Below are positions 11,188 through 23,099 of a stretch of DNA of 64,000 bases, in pieces. Both the position numbers and the translations under genes were made by a program. Position 1 is the first letter of the stretch. Every line of letters starts with the position of its first letter. Under the pieces are notes generated by a model that was not told where the DNA came from, ran no database searches, and saw only the letters and a program-made list of their open reading frames with translations. The stretch comes from Salminus brasiliensis (taxonomy: Eukaryota > Chordata > Actinopteri > Characiformes > Bryconidae): the NCBI RefSeq assembly GCF_030463535.1, contig NC_132900.1, positions 24,731,456-24,795,455 of the forward strand, read 5' to 3'.

Positions 11188-11325
11188 GGGGGCAGCCATG
11201 GCCTGAGGGTTAGAGAAGTGGCCTTGTTCGCTCATCATTTTGATCCATTTAGCAACAGGATTTAACAGAAGCACCCTTGAGTGAGGCACAGAACCCCCAA
11301 CACATCCCTGTGAAGTATCCCACAG
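11188..11325 (+). mobile_element. tRNA-derived SINE remnant
   Basis: gggggcagccatggcctgag then ggttagagaag resemble the box-A start of fish tRNA-derived SINEs. The segment agcacccttgagtgaggcac then agaacccccaac matches their usual body. The box-B area is degraded. Counterpart about 62,112-62,248. Confidence 0.65.
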
Positions 11326-11744
11326 CTCCAGGTACATGTGCTGTATGTCCCCAGAGATGCTGTCAGGGATTTCAGGCCTCCTGAAAAGATCTTACACTGG
11401 ACCACACAACTCTTAACAGGTCAGCCAAAATGTTTTACTTAAAAACCTTTTACTTCAGTACAAACATTTAACCATGCTTCAGCTTTGTAGTTGTATGGGT
11501 ATGGGACTGTGTACTCCTTTTTTCAAAGGAATCTGGTCAGTACAATATTGTACCAACTAAAATGTAGCAAATCTCACTATATTTGCTGGACAGAGACACA
11601 ACACTCATTCTACAATAGAAAACATCAAAATACCTTCACAAATGAAAAACCTGACATCTCAGGTTATCTGCAAGACTTGTCACGTCTATACATGTGTCTC
11701 TTTATGTTGAACATGCTACAAAGTGCTGGACATTAAACCACACT

Positions 11745-11999
11745 GTCTCCAAAAGTATTGGGGACCTGCTCCATTTCTCTTGAAATCAGTATTAGCTGGA
11801 AGTTTAACCCCCTTTGCTGCAGGACCCACCTCTACTCTAAATATTGGAATATTGCTGAGAGGAGGATCTGATGGCATGCAGCCCCACAAGAGCGAGATCA
11901 GTGTGGTCAGGTACTGATGTTGGATGATTAGACTTACCACTCCAACTCACACCAAAGGTACTGGATGGAGCTCCATCACTCCAGAGAACCCCAAAGCCC
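11745..11999. mobile_element. MITE remnant abutting the gene B core promoter
   Basis: The segments ccaaaagtattggggacctg, gtactgatgttggatgatta and ggagctccatcactccagag follow the order of a common fish DNA-transposon MITE whose relative is at 20,491-20,848 (tatggacataagtattgaga ... ctccacagctcaatgctggg). It ends just upstream of the TATA box. Counterpart about 62,668-62,922. Confidence 0.6.
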
Positions 12000-12017
12000 A
12001 GTTTTCTCCACACTGTA

Positions 12018-12027
12018 TCTATATAAG
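12018..12027 (+). promoter_or_regulatory. TATA box of gene B
   Basis: tctatataag lies about 165 nt before the exon 1 donor. A start site roughly 25-35 nt downstream (about 12,050) is expected. The same element occurs in the upstream duplicate (10,968) and in copy 2 (62,941-62,950). Confidence 0.6.
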
Positions 12028-12049
12028 CAAATGTGTCAGACAAAGGCAT

Positions 12050-12192
12050 CAGTGTGTTTCTGTGCCGTCAATACATTTGTTTATCATCTCCTTCCCACAC
12101 TGCCACTTTTTTCTAACCTGACATCAACGTGGCAGGTGACATCTCTGTGGTTCAAACATCTCCACCTCATTCAGCCACAAGAACTTCATCAG
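12050..12192 (+). other. Gene B exon 1 (5' untranslated)
   Basis: The end is set by the donor atcag|gtaagatc. The start is estimated from the TATA box. The sequence tttgtttatca ... cctcattcagccacaagaac is conserved in gene A2 (48,430-48,535) and, more loosely, gene C (35,215-35,121). There is no ATG in frame with the leader exon: where gene A2 has gcatgacagg this exon has acgtggcagg. Confidence 0.65.
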
Positions 12193-12223
12193 GTAAGATC
12201 TTTCTGAACACATGAGTTCAACT

Positions 12224-12351
12224 GGGTCAGGTTTCCCAAAACATCTGAGCACAAAGACGATTCTTAGATGGTAGAACGAGCATCACACTGAACACTCTCT
12301 CTACCACTCAACATGATTCTGATACTGAGATGCTTTTGGGAAACTTGACCC
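12224..12351. mobile_element. Small inverted-repeat MITE in gene B intron 1
   Basis: gggtcaggtttcccaaaacatctgag at one end and its near reverse complement ctgagatgcttttgggaaac at the other enclose about 80 nt. The same element sits at the same place in gene A2 intron 1 (48,557-48,677), so it predates the A/B split. Copy 2 is 63,147-63,274. Confidence 0.7.
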
Positions 12352-12464
12352 TGATCAGTGTTTCACATCATTAGTTAGTAGTGAATTGAGTAGTTGTGTG
12401 TAAACTGAGTCACTATTTCTAGATTTGACAACATGTGTACAAATGTATATTTTAAAACCCACAG

Positions 12465-12543
12465 AGCGCTAACTCAGCACTGGTGGGAGTGTTTGGTGTT
12501 GTCATGGCAACTGTCCCTTTTTTCTTCCTCCTCCTCCTCTCAG
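12465..12543 (+). CDS. Gene B exon 2: leader
   Basis: The acceptor is aaacccacag and the donor tctcag|gtaaatg. ATG at 12,504 opens a 13-codon hydrophobic leader. The frame is also open upstream within the exon (SANSALVGVFGVV), but exon 1 joins it out of frame, so the ATG at 12,504 is the likely start. The split codon g|aa becomes Glu at the border with CTLD1. Confidence 0.85.
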
Positions 12544-15500
12544 GTAAATGTGTACTCATAATTATTCATTTTTAGAAACCAATTGGTTCTCATGTTTGCA
12601 TGAATTTTCTCTTAATAAGGTTTTTACGCATCACTCATACATCATACATATTTACTCAATAATCAGTAAGCTTATCAATAAACCTGTTTGTATCTAGATA
12701 TGTAATATAGATACAGATATCGCCCCACAAGGAGGAATTTGAGTATCATAAGCTCTAAATGTGTTAAAATGTTAATAGCAAAAAATATCACATCTCACCC
12801 TTTATTTTTCAAAATATACTTAAAGATTGTTTTGTTGCTTGTAGTTGTGCGAACAGATTTGATCAATCTTAATGTATGTAAAACTGCATGAATGCTGGAG
12901 AAACTAAGGTATTAAATTAACATTAAGCCCCTGCCTGCAGCGGTACACAAATGTAATCTTCAGGTACATCCATGCAGTTCATTTTCCCTCTAAAATATCC
13001 TTCTGCTCAACATAAAGGATCCAATAATAATAACTCATGATACTTATCCTAAACTTTTAATTGCTGTGCATTTTAGATATGCTTCCTTGGTCTGCACTAA
13101 GCTGTCTGTGTTGTAATGAAACTCAGCTTCAGAGATTAAAATTTAGTTGATCCGTTTATTAATTATTATTATGTTTAATATTTAGCTGCAATATCACGTG
13201 TTAGAGTTGATCTGTAACTGTGAAGCAGCTTCAATTTGAATATTGGTGTTGGTGATCTTCAGATAAAAGAGCTACACAGCATAATGTGAATCAGCGCCCC
13301 CCTGTGTATGAACAGATTCAACTCCAGATCAAAAGTCCTTCTGGGGTTCTGTACAAAGGTTCTAAACTTTAGAACTGAATATCTTTAGTATTAAATATGA
13401 TTAAATAAACCTTGTCACTATTGATTATATTAGCCATCAAGCAATTCAACATACCTGAAGCCCCTCCTCCCTAATCTAATGTCCTATAAACTCCATTTGT
13501 ACCTTGTCTATCACCCCGTCACCTCTCTTTTAACTTTTATTCCTGGCTCCACATATCAGGATTTCCTATAGTCTACTCCCAGATGACCATAGGCTGAAGG
13601 CACAGTCAGAACTTGCCAATTTAATACACATTTTTTTATTAATAGCTGGATTTAAGTGAACAATAAGAATTATTGAAACGTGTTTGTCTGAGATGTCTAT
13701 TCTGATGTTAAATCTTCATGAACTGCAAAATATTTGAATAGTAAACAGTTCATGGAGGTTTACACACATCTACACCAGTCATTTCTGTTCTACTCCATTA
13801 AGTAGAGAACATTTCTCCAGTCTTTTCTCCTGCAGAACAAAGCTGCCTCAGAACTTTCCATCTCATTGAGAAGAACATGACTCAGACTGAAGCTCGAGCA
13901 ACTTGCAGAGCCAACTACACTGACCTGGTCACTGTGTACGATGTGGAAGACATCACTGCACTGATTAATCTGACTGGTATCGGTTCTGCCTGGACTGGTC
14001 TGTTCCGGAATCAGTCCAGTACTAAATGGTCTAGTGGTGATGAAGTTACCTTCAGTGCTCTGTCAGGAGACTGTGGGTCAGGGCCGTGCTGTGCTGCTAT
14101 GAAGGTTGATGGTTCATGGGAAAGTCTTCTGTGCTCAGAGAAAAGGAATTTCATGTGTTATAAACAAGGTAAATACTGACTATTAACTATAGAGATTTAA
14201 ACTGTATGAATTCTGGACTGTTTACTCCTCTCAGCTTCTGCTGCATTTATTTACAATCTGTATCCCCCTGAAGCTTAATTTGTTTTTGTTTTTTTATGTG
14301 CTTAAAACCTGAACTGTGAGTAAGATGACCAAGTCCAGATTTATTTTTTTAAATCTCTTGATCCAGTCCAGGTACCTTCCATATTGAGTGTTGGCTGAAT
14401 CTGATACAACTTTTTTTTAAATAGTGCCGGGATGTCAGGATTCTCTAATGCACGCTTTAGCATTAGCCAGATCTTCTCTCACCTTCACTGGAGGAATAGC
14501 AGTGTCCTCCAAAATGGTCAAAACACTAAAAGTGCAGATCATGTAGGTGTAGATGTTCCACAGTAGAACTGTGCCACACTGCAGTCTGCAAAAACAAAGA
14601 ATTGGAACTGAACTGGACTTAAAGTGGCAATACCTGATCAACCCAAATATGCCTGGATTGGTTTGGGGCATCACTAATTGTCCAAATAGACTTGAATCAT
14701 GTTAAATCATGATTGTTCCACTTGCAGGTAGTTGCTAGGCTGTTGCCAGGTGATTGCAGTGGTATCAAAGTGGTTGCTATGACAATTTGATAATGTTGCA
14801 ATTATGTAAGGTTGTTGCTGTGGCTTTCAAGGTGGTTGCTATGACATTGCTATATGGTCGATATGGTATGTGGTGGATGCCATGGTGTTGCTAAGTGGTT
14901 GTTATCATATCCCAGGTGGTTGTTGTTGTGTTGCTAAGTGGTTGCAAGCTGGTTGCTATGGTGTTGCGAGGTAGTCTCTGTGGGATCCCATGTGGTTGCT
15001 AAGGTCTCCCAGGTGGTTGGTATGATGCTGCTAAATTGTTGCTGTGCTTGGTGGTGATTGCTATGGTGTTGCTATGGTTTCTATGGATGCTATGGTGTTG
15101 CTATGGTTTCCCAGGTGGTTGGCATGGTGTTGCTAATTGGTTTCGGTTGTATCCCCGATGGTTGGTAAACATTGCTAATTGGTTGCTATGGTGTTGCTAA
15201 TTGGTTGCTGTAATATTTCTATCTAGTTGCTATGATGTCCTTGGTGGTTACTAGGGTGTGGCTAAGTTGACACTATAGTAATTGTTATACAATTTCAGGC
15301 TTATGCCATGATGTTGCAAGGTGGTTGCTGTCTCAGGTACTGCTCAGATGTTGTCAAGTTGTTGCTAATCAAGTTGTTGCTATGGTACCGCAGATGGTTG
15401 CTACCATGGAACCATATCTTGATGGTTGTGTGTTACAAGTGTATTTGTATTGTTACATTTTCCAAAACATTTTCCATAAATTCCATTAAAATTCAGCAAA

Positions 15501-16693
15501 GATCTGCTGCTGTGAGGAAACTGTACATCTGCTCAAAAAGCAGCATCCAAGTCTACATCTCACAATAGGACTGAACAGTGGAACGGTGTCAATATCTTGA
15601 AAACGGAGGGTTGAGATTTGTGGCAAGAAAACTGCACAAAAAATAATAATATTTTTTGTTTTAAACTTTCTAAGGTGTTGCTCTTTTTAGATTGTTTGCT
15701 GCTGTTGTAGCTTTTAGATGCAGTCTGTTCCAGTAACAGAACACACACACATTCAACACCACATTCATCACATTCATCATAAACACCATCTTCATAATAT
15801 TAAATACTCATGACATGACATGTTTAAATGATGGCCACAATTGTTTTGATGTGTCCACTCTTTCTCCTTCACAGATGTGACTGACCTCTCCTTCAGCTAT
15901 CATCTGATCCCTCAGTCTCTGACCTGGTATGAAGCTCAGACTTACTGCAGGAAGAACTACACTGATCTGGTCAGCATCAGAGATCAGAACCAGAATGAAG
16001 CAGTGAAGATAAAAGGAGGGAACATCAGCATGTCCTTCTGGATCGGCCTGCTGCGTGATGACTGGGAGTGGACTGATGGAGGACACTCTGCTTACAGAAA
16101 CTGGTGGGATGGTCAGCCTGGGCCTTTCCCATCAGACTGTGTAAAACTAGTATCAGGAAAGTTGTATTCAGTGCCGTGCAGTAGTACTGGACCTGCTCTG
16201 TGCTACAGCAGTAAGGCCTGACACTCTTCACACTCTCTAACTCTCTCAGTTCAGTGTCATCAATATAACCCATCTAAAGTAAATCAGAGTCTCTTATTTC
16301 AGTCTAAAACCTGTTCTGTTTGTATTTCTGTTCCTATCAGCGTCCATTCATGTCAGTGATGACCGAATGAGCTGGGAGAGCGCTCTGGACTACTGTAAGA
16401 AAGAGAACAGGAATGGTCTTCTGCGCATCGAGTCTGATCAGGAGCAAAAACTGTTGGAGTCTGAGCTCAGGAGGAGGCGTGTCTCTGGACCGATGTGGGT
16501 GGGGCTGGGACAGAGGCGAATCTCTGAGCTGTTAAAGTTGTCCTGTAGGCTGGATTTGGGTCCCTGGACCAAGTGGACTGGAGTGCGTCCACCGTCCTCC
16601 GGCTGCGGTGCCACAGACACTGTGGTGAAATCATTCAGGGTGAAGACGGATGTTTCTGAACTCCGAGCCGTCTGTGAACTTAAAAAACAGTAA
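12504..16693 (+). CDS. Gene B: secreted-type three-CTLD C-type lectin-like protein (353 aa)
   Basis: Exons: leader 12,465-12,543 (ATG at 12,504), CTLD1 13,836-14,168, CTLD2 15,875-16,210, CTLD3 16,341-16,693. All coding junctions are phase 1 with canonical splice sites. Residues 1-13 are a hydrophobic leader (MATVPFFFLLLLS), then CTLD1 at 14-124, CTLD2 at 125-236 and CTLD3 at 237-353. No other membrane segment is visible, so secretion is likely. CTLD1 has sequons NMT, NYT, NLT and NQS. CTLD2 has QPG in place of EPN/QPD and no WND, so classical calcium-dependent sugar binding is doubtful. It is the shortest intact member: compared with A and C it lacks the first module (the CSEED-type CTLD1, a CTLD2 and the linker). 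A TATA promoter precedes it. 'Macrophage mannose receptor-like' describes resemblance, not proven function. Confidence 0.9.
13836..14168 (+). CDS. Gene B exon 3: CTLD1
   Basis: The acceptor is tctcctgcag and the donor caag|gtaaat; 333 nt. It opens [20 protein letters not shown] and keeps the first cysteine. The core [15 protein letters not shown], the [11 protein letters not shown] cluster and FMCYKQ follow. Confidence 0.92.
14715..15410 (+). repeat. Degenerate ggttgctatggtgttgcta minisatellite
   Basis: About 700 nt of imperfect tandem copies of ggttgctatggtgttgcta and variants (gctaagtggttg, cccaggtggttg), lying in the CTLD1-CTLD2 intron of gene B. Gene A's matching intron lacks the array, so it expanded after the two genes separated. 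Confidence 0.85.
15875..16210 (+). CDS. Gene B exon 4: CTLD2
   Basis: The acceptor is tccttcacag and the donor a|gtaagg; 336 nt. It encodes [23 protein letters not shown], a loop with DQNQN, then [26 protein letters not shown] and ALCYSS. The GNISMSF variant is shared with gene C's first CTLD2, whereas gene A has MTSSTSF. Confidence 0.92.
16341..16693 (+). CDS. Gene B exon 5: terminal CTLD3
   Basis: The acceptor is ttcctatcag; it ends in taa at 16,691-16,693. It encodes SIHVSDDRMSWESALDYCKK, GLLRIESD, MWVGLGQRR, GPWTKWTG, CGATD and a closing VCELKKQ. It is a more divergent domain than CTLD1/2 and has no calcium-site motif. It is the intact version of the domain that is decayed to a linker in genes A and C and truncated at the end of gene A. 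Confidence 0.9.
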
Positions 16694-16954
16694 GAGTTTA
16701 GTGTTCCTCTGACTCTCCTGCTCCTTTCAGTAAGAGCTTCATCATTCGCTGCTGAACTGAGTATGTGGGTTGTGTCCATGAAAAATTTGCCAAATCTTCT
16801 CTGCCAATGCCAAACAGCTTATTTAGCTGTTGCTATTGACACTTCTTTTGAGCTTCAGGTCCCCCTAGGTGCTGCCAATCAGGTGCCTTATTAGGGCATT
16901 ATTTGGACTGAGCCCTACTACCATCTCAGCCCTGGTACCAAATTGAAGGCCAAG

Positions 16955-17215
16955 TTCCATATAACGGGGATGTCAGAGACAGGCCACGAAGTGGGCGCCC
17001 CCAGAAGACTACACCCCAAGAAGATTGTTTCCTCACCCTCTCAACACTACTTACTTACTGTAAGCTAAGCTGTAAGATATGACCGACGGCGCTCTGCCCA
17101 GACAATCCGGGACAGACTGCACCCAGCCAATCTCCGGTCTCATCGGGCTGCCAGGAGGCCTGCCATGACTGCCTTTCACCGTCATATCCATTTGTGCTGG
17201 TGTCGGTAACACTTG
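16955..17215 (+). mobile_element. Tc1/mariner-like transposase fragment
   Basis: The segment from cgaagtgggcgcccccagaa reads GRPRKTTPQED in one frame, and tccgggacagactgcaccc reads IRDRLHPANLRSHRA then RRPAMTAFHRH, as in the DNA-binding and linker part of Tc1-like transposases. It is broken by frameshifts and lies in gene B's 3' UTR. Confidence 0.7.
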
Positions 17216-17239
17216 CATTGGAACCTGAACTTTTCTGGT

Positions 17240-18507
<1,268 letters not shown>

Positions 18508-18895
18508 TCGCAGAATTAATTTGACTTGTTCAGGGAGCATATTTTATATACTCTGCCTTGTGATTCAATGTAATATAATAATAATAATAATATAACTGAT
18601 TTAGATAAATATAACTACTTTGAGTTGGATTGGACAGATCTAGTTGTTTTTTTTTTCTCACACACAAGATTTGTGTAGTTCAAAAAAACTATTTTCATGT
18701 TTAATAATCATTTAGTTTGTGGAACCACTGTTAAATATTAAGTTCATCTAAAGATTTTTTATCTGATTGTATAAGGTTTTAGACATAAACTGTAATGTTT
18801 CTACAGATATTCTTATCTATATTCCATATTCTTATAATGTTGAAACTGATAGTCTTGTTGAATTGTGTACTTTCTGAAAATGAACATTTACTATC

Positions 18896-18901
18896 AATAA
18901 A
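18896..18901 (+). promoter_or_regulatory. Poly(A) signal of gene B
   Basis: AATAAA in the context tgaaaatgaacatttactat, homologous to gene A's signal at 5,552. It lies about 2.2 kb after the stop, against about 0.3 kb in gene A; the difference is the Tc1-type insertions. Confidence 0.65.
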
Positions 18902-19178
18902 CAGAAACATAATGTTATGTGTTTTATTAATGTGTGGTGTAAAATGTACAGCATTGTTTTGTCTTGAGATTTTACATCTGATTGAATGATTTTATAGTAA
19001 CTTCAAAGCTCAGCTTCTAGTTTATCAGTAGCTGATTAACCACTGAAGATGTTTTTAGAACAAAACCAATTATTTTAGGGTAGAAGGGTAAAAGTCCATT
19101 ACGATGATACAGGCACATGTCTCTGGGCGCCCTCCGGTGGTAGGAACAAGTAAAGAGTGTGCATTGAAAGGTAGCTCA

Positions 19179-19937
19179 CAGTGTTGGGGTAATTACTCTA
19201 AAAAAATAAAAAATTAAAACAAGTAATCCATTGCTTGATTGTAATGGGATTACTTTACTCATTACTTGCTGGTACATGTAATCTAATACCTCATTACTTT
19301 ACTTAGAGAGCCTGGCCAACATCTGTAAAGCTCACCTCTTCATCCCTGGGCTCCTCATCAGAATCTGAAACTGCATCTGGAGCAAATTTATGCATTCTAA
19401 AGGCTCTGATAAAATTAGATCTATTGTCAGTTACAGTAGTGACTTTATGTGATAGCCTGTATGTTAAATGAAACTGTTGACTTTCACTGGCAATTTCACC
19501 ATTTGTTACCTTGCTTTCTGGCGCTGGGAGCTATTGGGGCACTCTCCTTTTGATACAGGGGTCTTTAGCGACACGTTTTGTTTTACCGTGCATCCTGATT
19601 AAGGGGTTTGACAAATTGCTTGTTGAGTTTGCTGCAGTTAAAAGGTGCTTTCGGCTGGAACATTACTCGCACTTCACTGAAATATTTGTTTTATCTTTGC
19701 GTAAAACAAATAATGAGATGGATCAAAATAATGAGAATATCTCAGTTAGTGTAAACATCCCCTCTCCTCCTCTGCCATTGTTACCAAAGTGCACTGCAAG
19801 GCGTCAGTGCAGGAATTACTCAGAAAACTCTTCTTTTACATTTTGGCCATTTAAAATAATATTTCTATCTGCGTTACATTACTTCGTTACAGAAAATTAC
19901 TCATATTACTGTCATGCTAATGTTACCCCCAAGACTG
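19179..19937. mobile_element. Non-autonomous hAT transposon with target-site duplication
   Basis: The ends are cagtgttggggtaattac and (reverse complement) cagtcttgggggtaacatta, matching hAT terminal repeats. The flanks gtagctca and gtagctaa form the expected 8-bp target duplication with one mismatch. The orthologous stretch downstream of gene A (tgtagataatttgc near 5,825) is the empty site. Confidence 0.85.
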
Positions 19938-20179
19938 GTAGCTAATTTACAAATGTGCCATGGAAAGTCCATTTGAAATGAAGTATGACCTTACTGACCT
20001 TGTTAGCATGTGTCTCTTGTCATGTTAAGCACAATTCATCACATTATATCATTTAACAATTCCTGGTTCTCCTGTGATCTTCCACCTACATATAATGACT
20101 TCTGTCACCTCTAAAATGTCTTATTTGAGGTTGGAGAGGTACTTATGGTTTGGAGTCTGAGGAAGGAGCATCCATCTCA

Positions 20180-20400
20180 CAAACTTTTACCACTGCGCTA
20201 TTGAGAGCTCCCTAACCACTGACAGGAAGGTCCTGCATAAGGTAGTGAAGAATGCCCAGTGCATCCTCGGCACGCAGCTCCCTTACATGGAAAACATTCG
20301 CACCACAGCACAGCATCATTATAGACTTCTACACCCCAGCCATACACTATATAGCCCCCTACCATCCAGGAGGAGATACAGGAGCATTCGAGCATTCATG
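20180..20400 (+). mobile_element. LINE C-terminal fragment
   Basis: Shifting frames read SLTTDRKVLHKVV, KNAQCILGTQLPYMENI and HPSHTLYSPLPSRRRYRSIR, the tail typical of many fish LINE reverse-transcriptase proteins. It is short and frameshifted. Confidence 0.7.
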
Positions 20401-20490
20401 TGTATCTTACACATACTTATTACTTATCTATATGTATCTATTTGAATCAAATGACCATTTTAATCGAAGTCACTGTCATGAACGACAAGA

Positions 20491-20848
20491 TATACACTAT
20501 ATGGACATAAGTATTGAGACACTTGCTCATTCAATGTTTCTGTCTTTACTGTCCAGGGCATGTTTTGAGGGTTTAATTGCATTTAGTGGCACCATCATTA
20601 ATAAGGTCTGGTCACCCCACCTCATCCCGACTCATCCCAAAATGGATAAATACACAGATTCACTGCTCCACAGCTCAATGCTGGGGGGGGGGGGGGGCTT
20701 TATATCCCTCTAGTCCACACCTGACATTGGGCATGGTGCCAAAAGGTCTATTTGTATCTGCTCCAGAGAGTCCTATTCAAGCTGTGTTTGTGTTCAATAT
20801 GCAGATCTGTGACAGCAACAAAGAGTGGCCGAATACATTTGGACATAT
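20491..20848. mobile_element. MITE with tatatggaca...tattg ends
   Basis: It begins tatacactatatggacataa then gtattgagacac and ends gaatacatttggacatatg, imperfect inverted ends. The interior includes ctccacagctcaatgctggg and cacacctgacattgggcatg. Relatives adjoin the promoters of gene B (11,745) and gene A2 (47,925). Confidence 0.75.
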
Positions 20849-21227
20849 GCACACCTGATTCAACTCACCAGGGTTAGTAGGTCTGTTAAAGCAGGGACAT
20901 CAGCAAACTGGGCTAGACTACTAGTGGCCTATGTTGTCCACCCCGTCCATCCTGGCATTACATAACCTAGCAGTAAGATTAAAACAGCTTCATTAAAACA
21001 GTTCCGTATTAGTCTATTTATTATTTATTAATACACATATACAGTTTTGAGGACTGTATATTTCCTGAATTGTAAATTTGACTGTTACTGACTTCAAGCT
21101 GCAACAGATGTATTTACTCACAACAGCCAGAAGGTGGCAGTGTGTGATTTGCCAAAGCCAGTGAGGTGCCAGTGGGTGACACCAATCATTATATGCGCTA
21201 GTAGTTTACACTTTATTTATGATTAAA

Positions 21228-21232
<5 letters not shown>

Positions 21233-21270
<38 letters not shown>
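21233..21270. repeat. (TC)n microsatellite
   Basis: About 19 uninterrupted ct dinucleotides. Confidence 0.97.
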
Positions 21271-21272
<2 letters not shown>

Positions 21273-21489
21273 GTAAGGATGTGATAGCTTTCATCAACTT
21301 TTTAATTCATTCTTATTCATTAATCCATTCACACCACAAATATATATGTGAAATATTACAGCATAAATTACAGTGTTAAACCTGCCAGATAGACCTAATG
21401 ATAGACCTAATGATAGACCTAATTTTGGCCCGTTTGAATTTATATTGCCTATTCCTCAGCAAACATGCCTGAGAAACATTGCATCCAAT

Positions 21490-22290
21490 TGGCTGGTGTT
21501 ACTGTCAGTGAGTGCTGATTAGTTGGCATTACTGTTAGTGAGTGCTGATTGGTTGGCATTTCTGTTAGTGAGTGCTGATTAGTTGCCATTACTGTTAGTG
21601 AGTGCTGATTAGTTGGCATTGCTGTTAGTGAGTGCTGATTGGTTGGCATCGCTGTTAGTGAGTGCTGATCAGTTGGCATTACTGTTAGTGAGTGCTGATT
21701 GGTTGGCATTACTGTTAGTGAGTGCTGATTGGTTGGCAATACTGTTAGTGAGTGCTGATTGGCTGGCATTACTGTTAGTGAGTGCCGCTTGGTTGGCATT
21801 ACTGTTAGTGAGTGCCGATTGGCTGGCATTACTGTTAGTGAGTGCTGATTAGTTGGCATTACTGTTAGTGAGTGCTGATTAGTTGGCATCACTTTTAGTG
21901 AGTGCTGATTAGTTGGCATCACTGTTAGTGAGTGCTGATTAGTTGGCATTACTGTTAGTGAGTGCTGATTGGTTGGCATTACTGTTAGTGAGTGCTGATT
22001 GGTTGGCATTACTGTTAGTGAGTGCCGCTTGGTTGGCATTACTGTTAGTGAGTACCAAATAGTTGGCATTACTGTTAGTGAGTGCCGCTTGGTTGGCATT
22101 ACTGTTAGTGAGTACCGAATAGTTGGCATTACTGTTAGTGAGTGCCGATTGGCTGGCATTACTGTTAGTGAGGGCTGATTAGTTGGCATTACTGTTAGTG
22201 AGTGCTGATTAGTTGGCATTACTGTTAGTGAGTGCTGATTGGTTGGCTATACTGTTAGTGAGTGCTGATTGGTTGGCATTGCTGTTAGTG
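21490..22290. repeat. 30-bp minisatellite, about 27 units
   Basis: Tandem units of actgttagtgagtgctgatt + ggttggcatt with scattered substitutions. A 30-bp period keeps a frame open in several registers, giving a 256-residue minus-strand frame of MPTNQHSLTV repeats that I do not treat as a gene. Nearly every unit carries gatt(g/a)g, close to an inverted CCAAT box. Confidence 0.96.
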
Positions 22291-22294
22291 ATTA

Positions 22295-23060
22295 TACAGA
22301 TTATACAGTCACACACAGATTCCTGTTGACTTTGCGGCACAACAGACTGGCAGACAATGTTATGAGCTTAGATACTGAGGATATGGATAAAGCTATTTGC
22401 ATGCTTTTAAGTATAAAATCATTCACTAATAACATTTGGGAACTAGTCCATCCATCTATTCATCTTATCTGCTTCTTCCTGGTCAGGTTGGGATTACTGG
22501 GCACAAGGCTGGAATACCAGCTGGACAGGGCACCAGACCAACAATACACAACCATTCACTCACACCCATGGGCAATTCAGCACAGCCAATTCACAGATCA
22601 TATGTGTTATGTGTGGCAGGAGAAAACCAGAGTACCAAGGGGTAATTTGTGTGGACACAGGGAACACACACACCTGACTTCTCTCAGTGGCCAGAGTGAG
22701 GATAAAACGCACTGGAACTGTCCGACACATGCAGTGCCACCGTGCCACACTTTGTAAACTAGTGTTGTTCAGAATTTAGAATTTACACTTATAGATGATA
22801 CAGCTCTACAATGTCTAGCACTTGTGAGATCTGTTCTGCTGCAAAACTAGGAATTACATGAACACAATCTTGGTTGCGATTAATAGCTTAAAGGTTAAAA
22901 CTGGTTTAGCACCTTAGAAAGGTCCAATGGTAGCATTTTGAGAACACTAATGAATGGAACCGATAGAATTATGAAATACTGGGATACAGAATTTCACACA
23001 ACACAAGTTAAATATTAAACATTAGTTTTAGATTGAAATAGACAAGTTTGACAATTGTAG
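22295..23060. other. Gene C downstream flank, paralogous to 41,590-42,050
   Basis: tcctgttgactttgcggcac, gtctagcacttgtgagatct and atagaattatgaaatactgg recur in order at 41,607, 41,800 and 41,965. The second occurrence lies just 3' of the pseudogene on the same strand, so this is shared 3' flanking DNA of the minus-strand lectin genes. Confidence 0.7.
22440..22700. mobile_element. LINE-derived repeat fragment inside the flank
   Basis: tccatccatctattcatctt, ctgggcacaaggctggaata and tcactcacacccatgggcaa then attcagcacagccaattcac match the usual order of a widespread fish LINE tail. It is absent from the paralogous flank at 41.6 kb, so it inserted later. Confidence 0.65.
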
Positions 23061-23099
23061 ACCTTCAGAATAGATAACCTTAACTTGATAATATCGCAG

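Larger units (their letters stand above)
1..13077. repeat. Left copy of a near-identical long duplication
   Basis: This block matches 50,698-64,000 in the same orientation over its whole length. The coordinate offset is 50,697 at the start and 50,923 at the end. Both block ends here are limited by the window, so the true duplication may be longer on both sides. By eye I count about 30 base substitutions plus short indels in homopolymers and triplet runs; the only large difference is the 14-bp minisatellite (21 units here, 37 in the other copy). The block holds the 3' part of gene A and the promoter, exon 1 and leader exon of gene B. Confidence 0.97.

Noticed and set aside
11188-11325. A functional tRNA gene
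   Set aside because: Only the first part resembles a tRNA box A; there is no acceptor stem pairing or box B, so it is a SINE remnant.
20252-20858. Overlapping frames near 20.2-20.9 kb as genes
   Set aside because: They cross a LINE tail and a MITE and include a G homopolymer; no consistent gene structure.
21449-22219. 256-residue minus-strand frame of MPTNQHSLTV repeats
   Set aside because: It is the translation of a 30-bp minisatellite; a period divisible by 3 keeps the frame open, and the plus strand is open too. No splice or promoter context.
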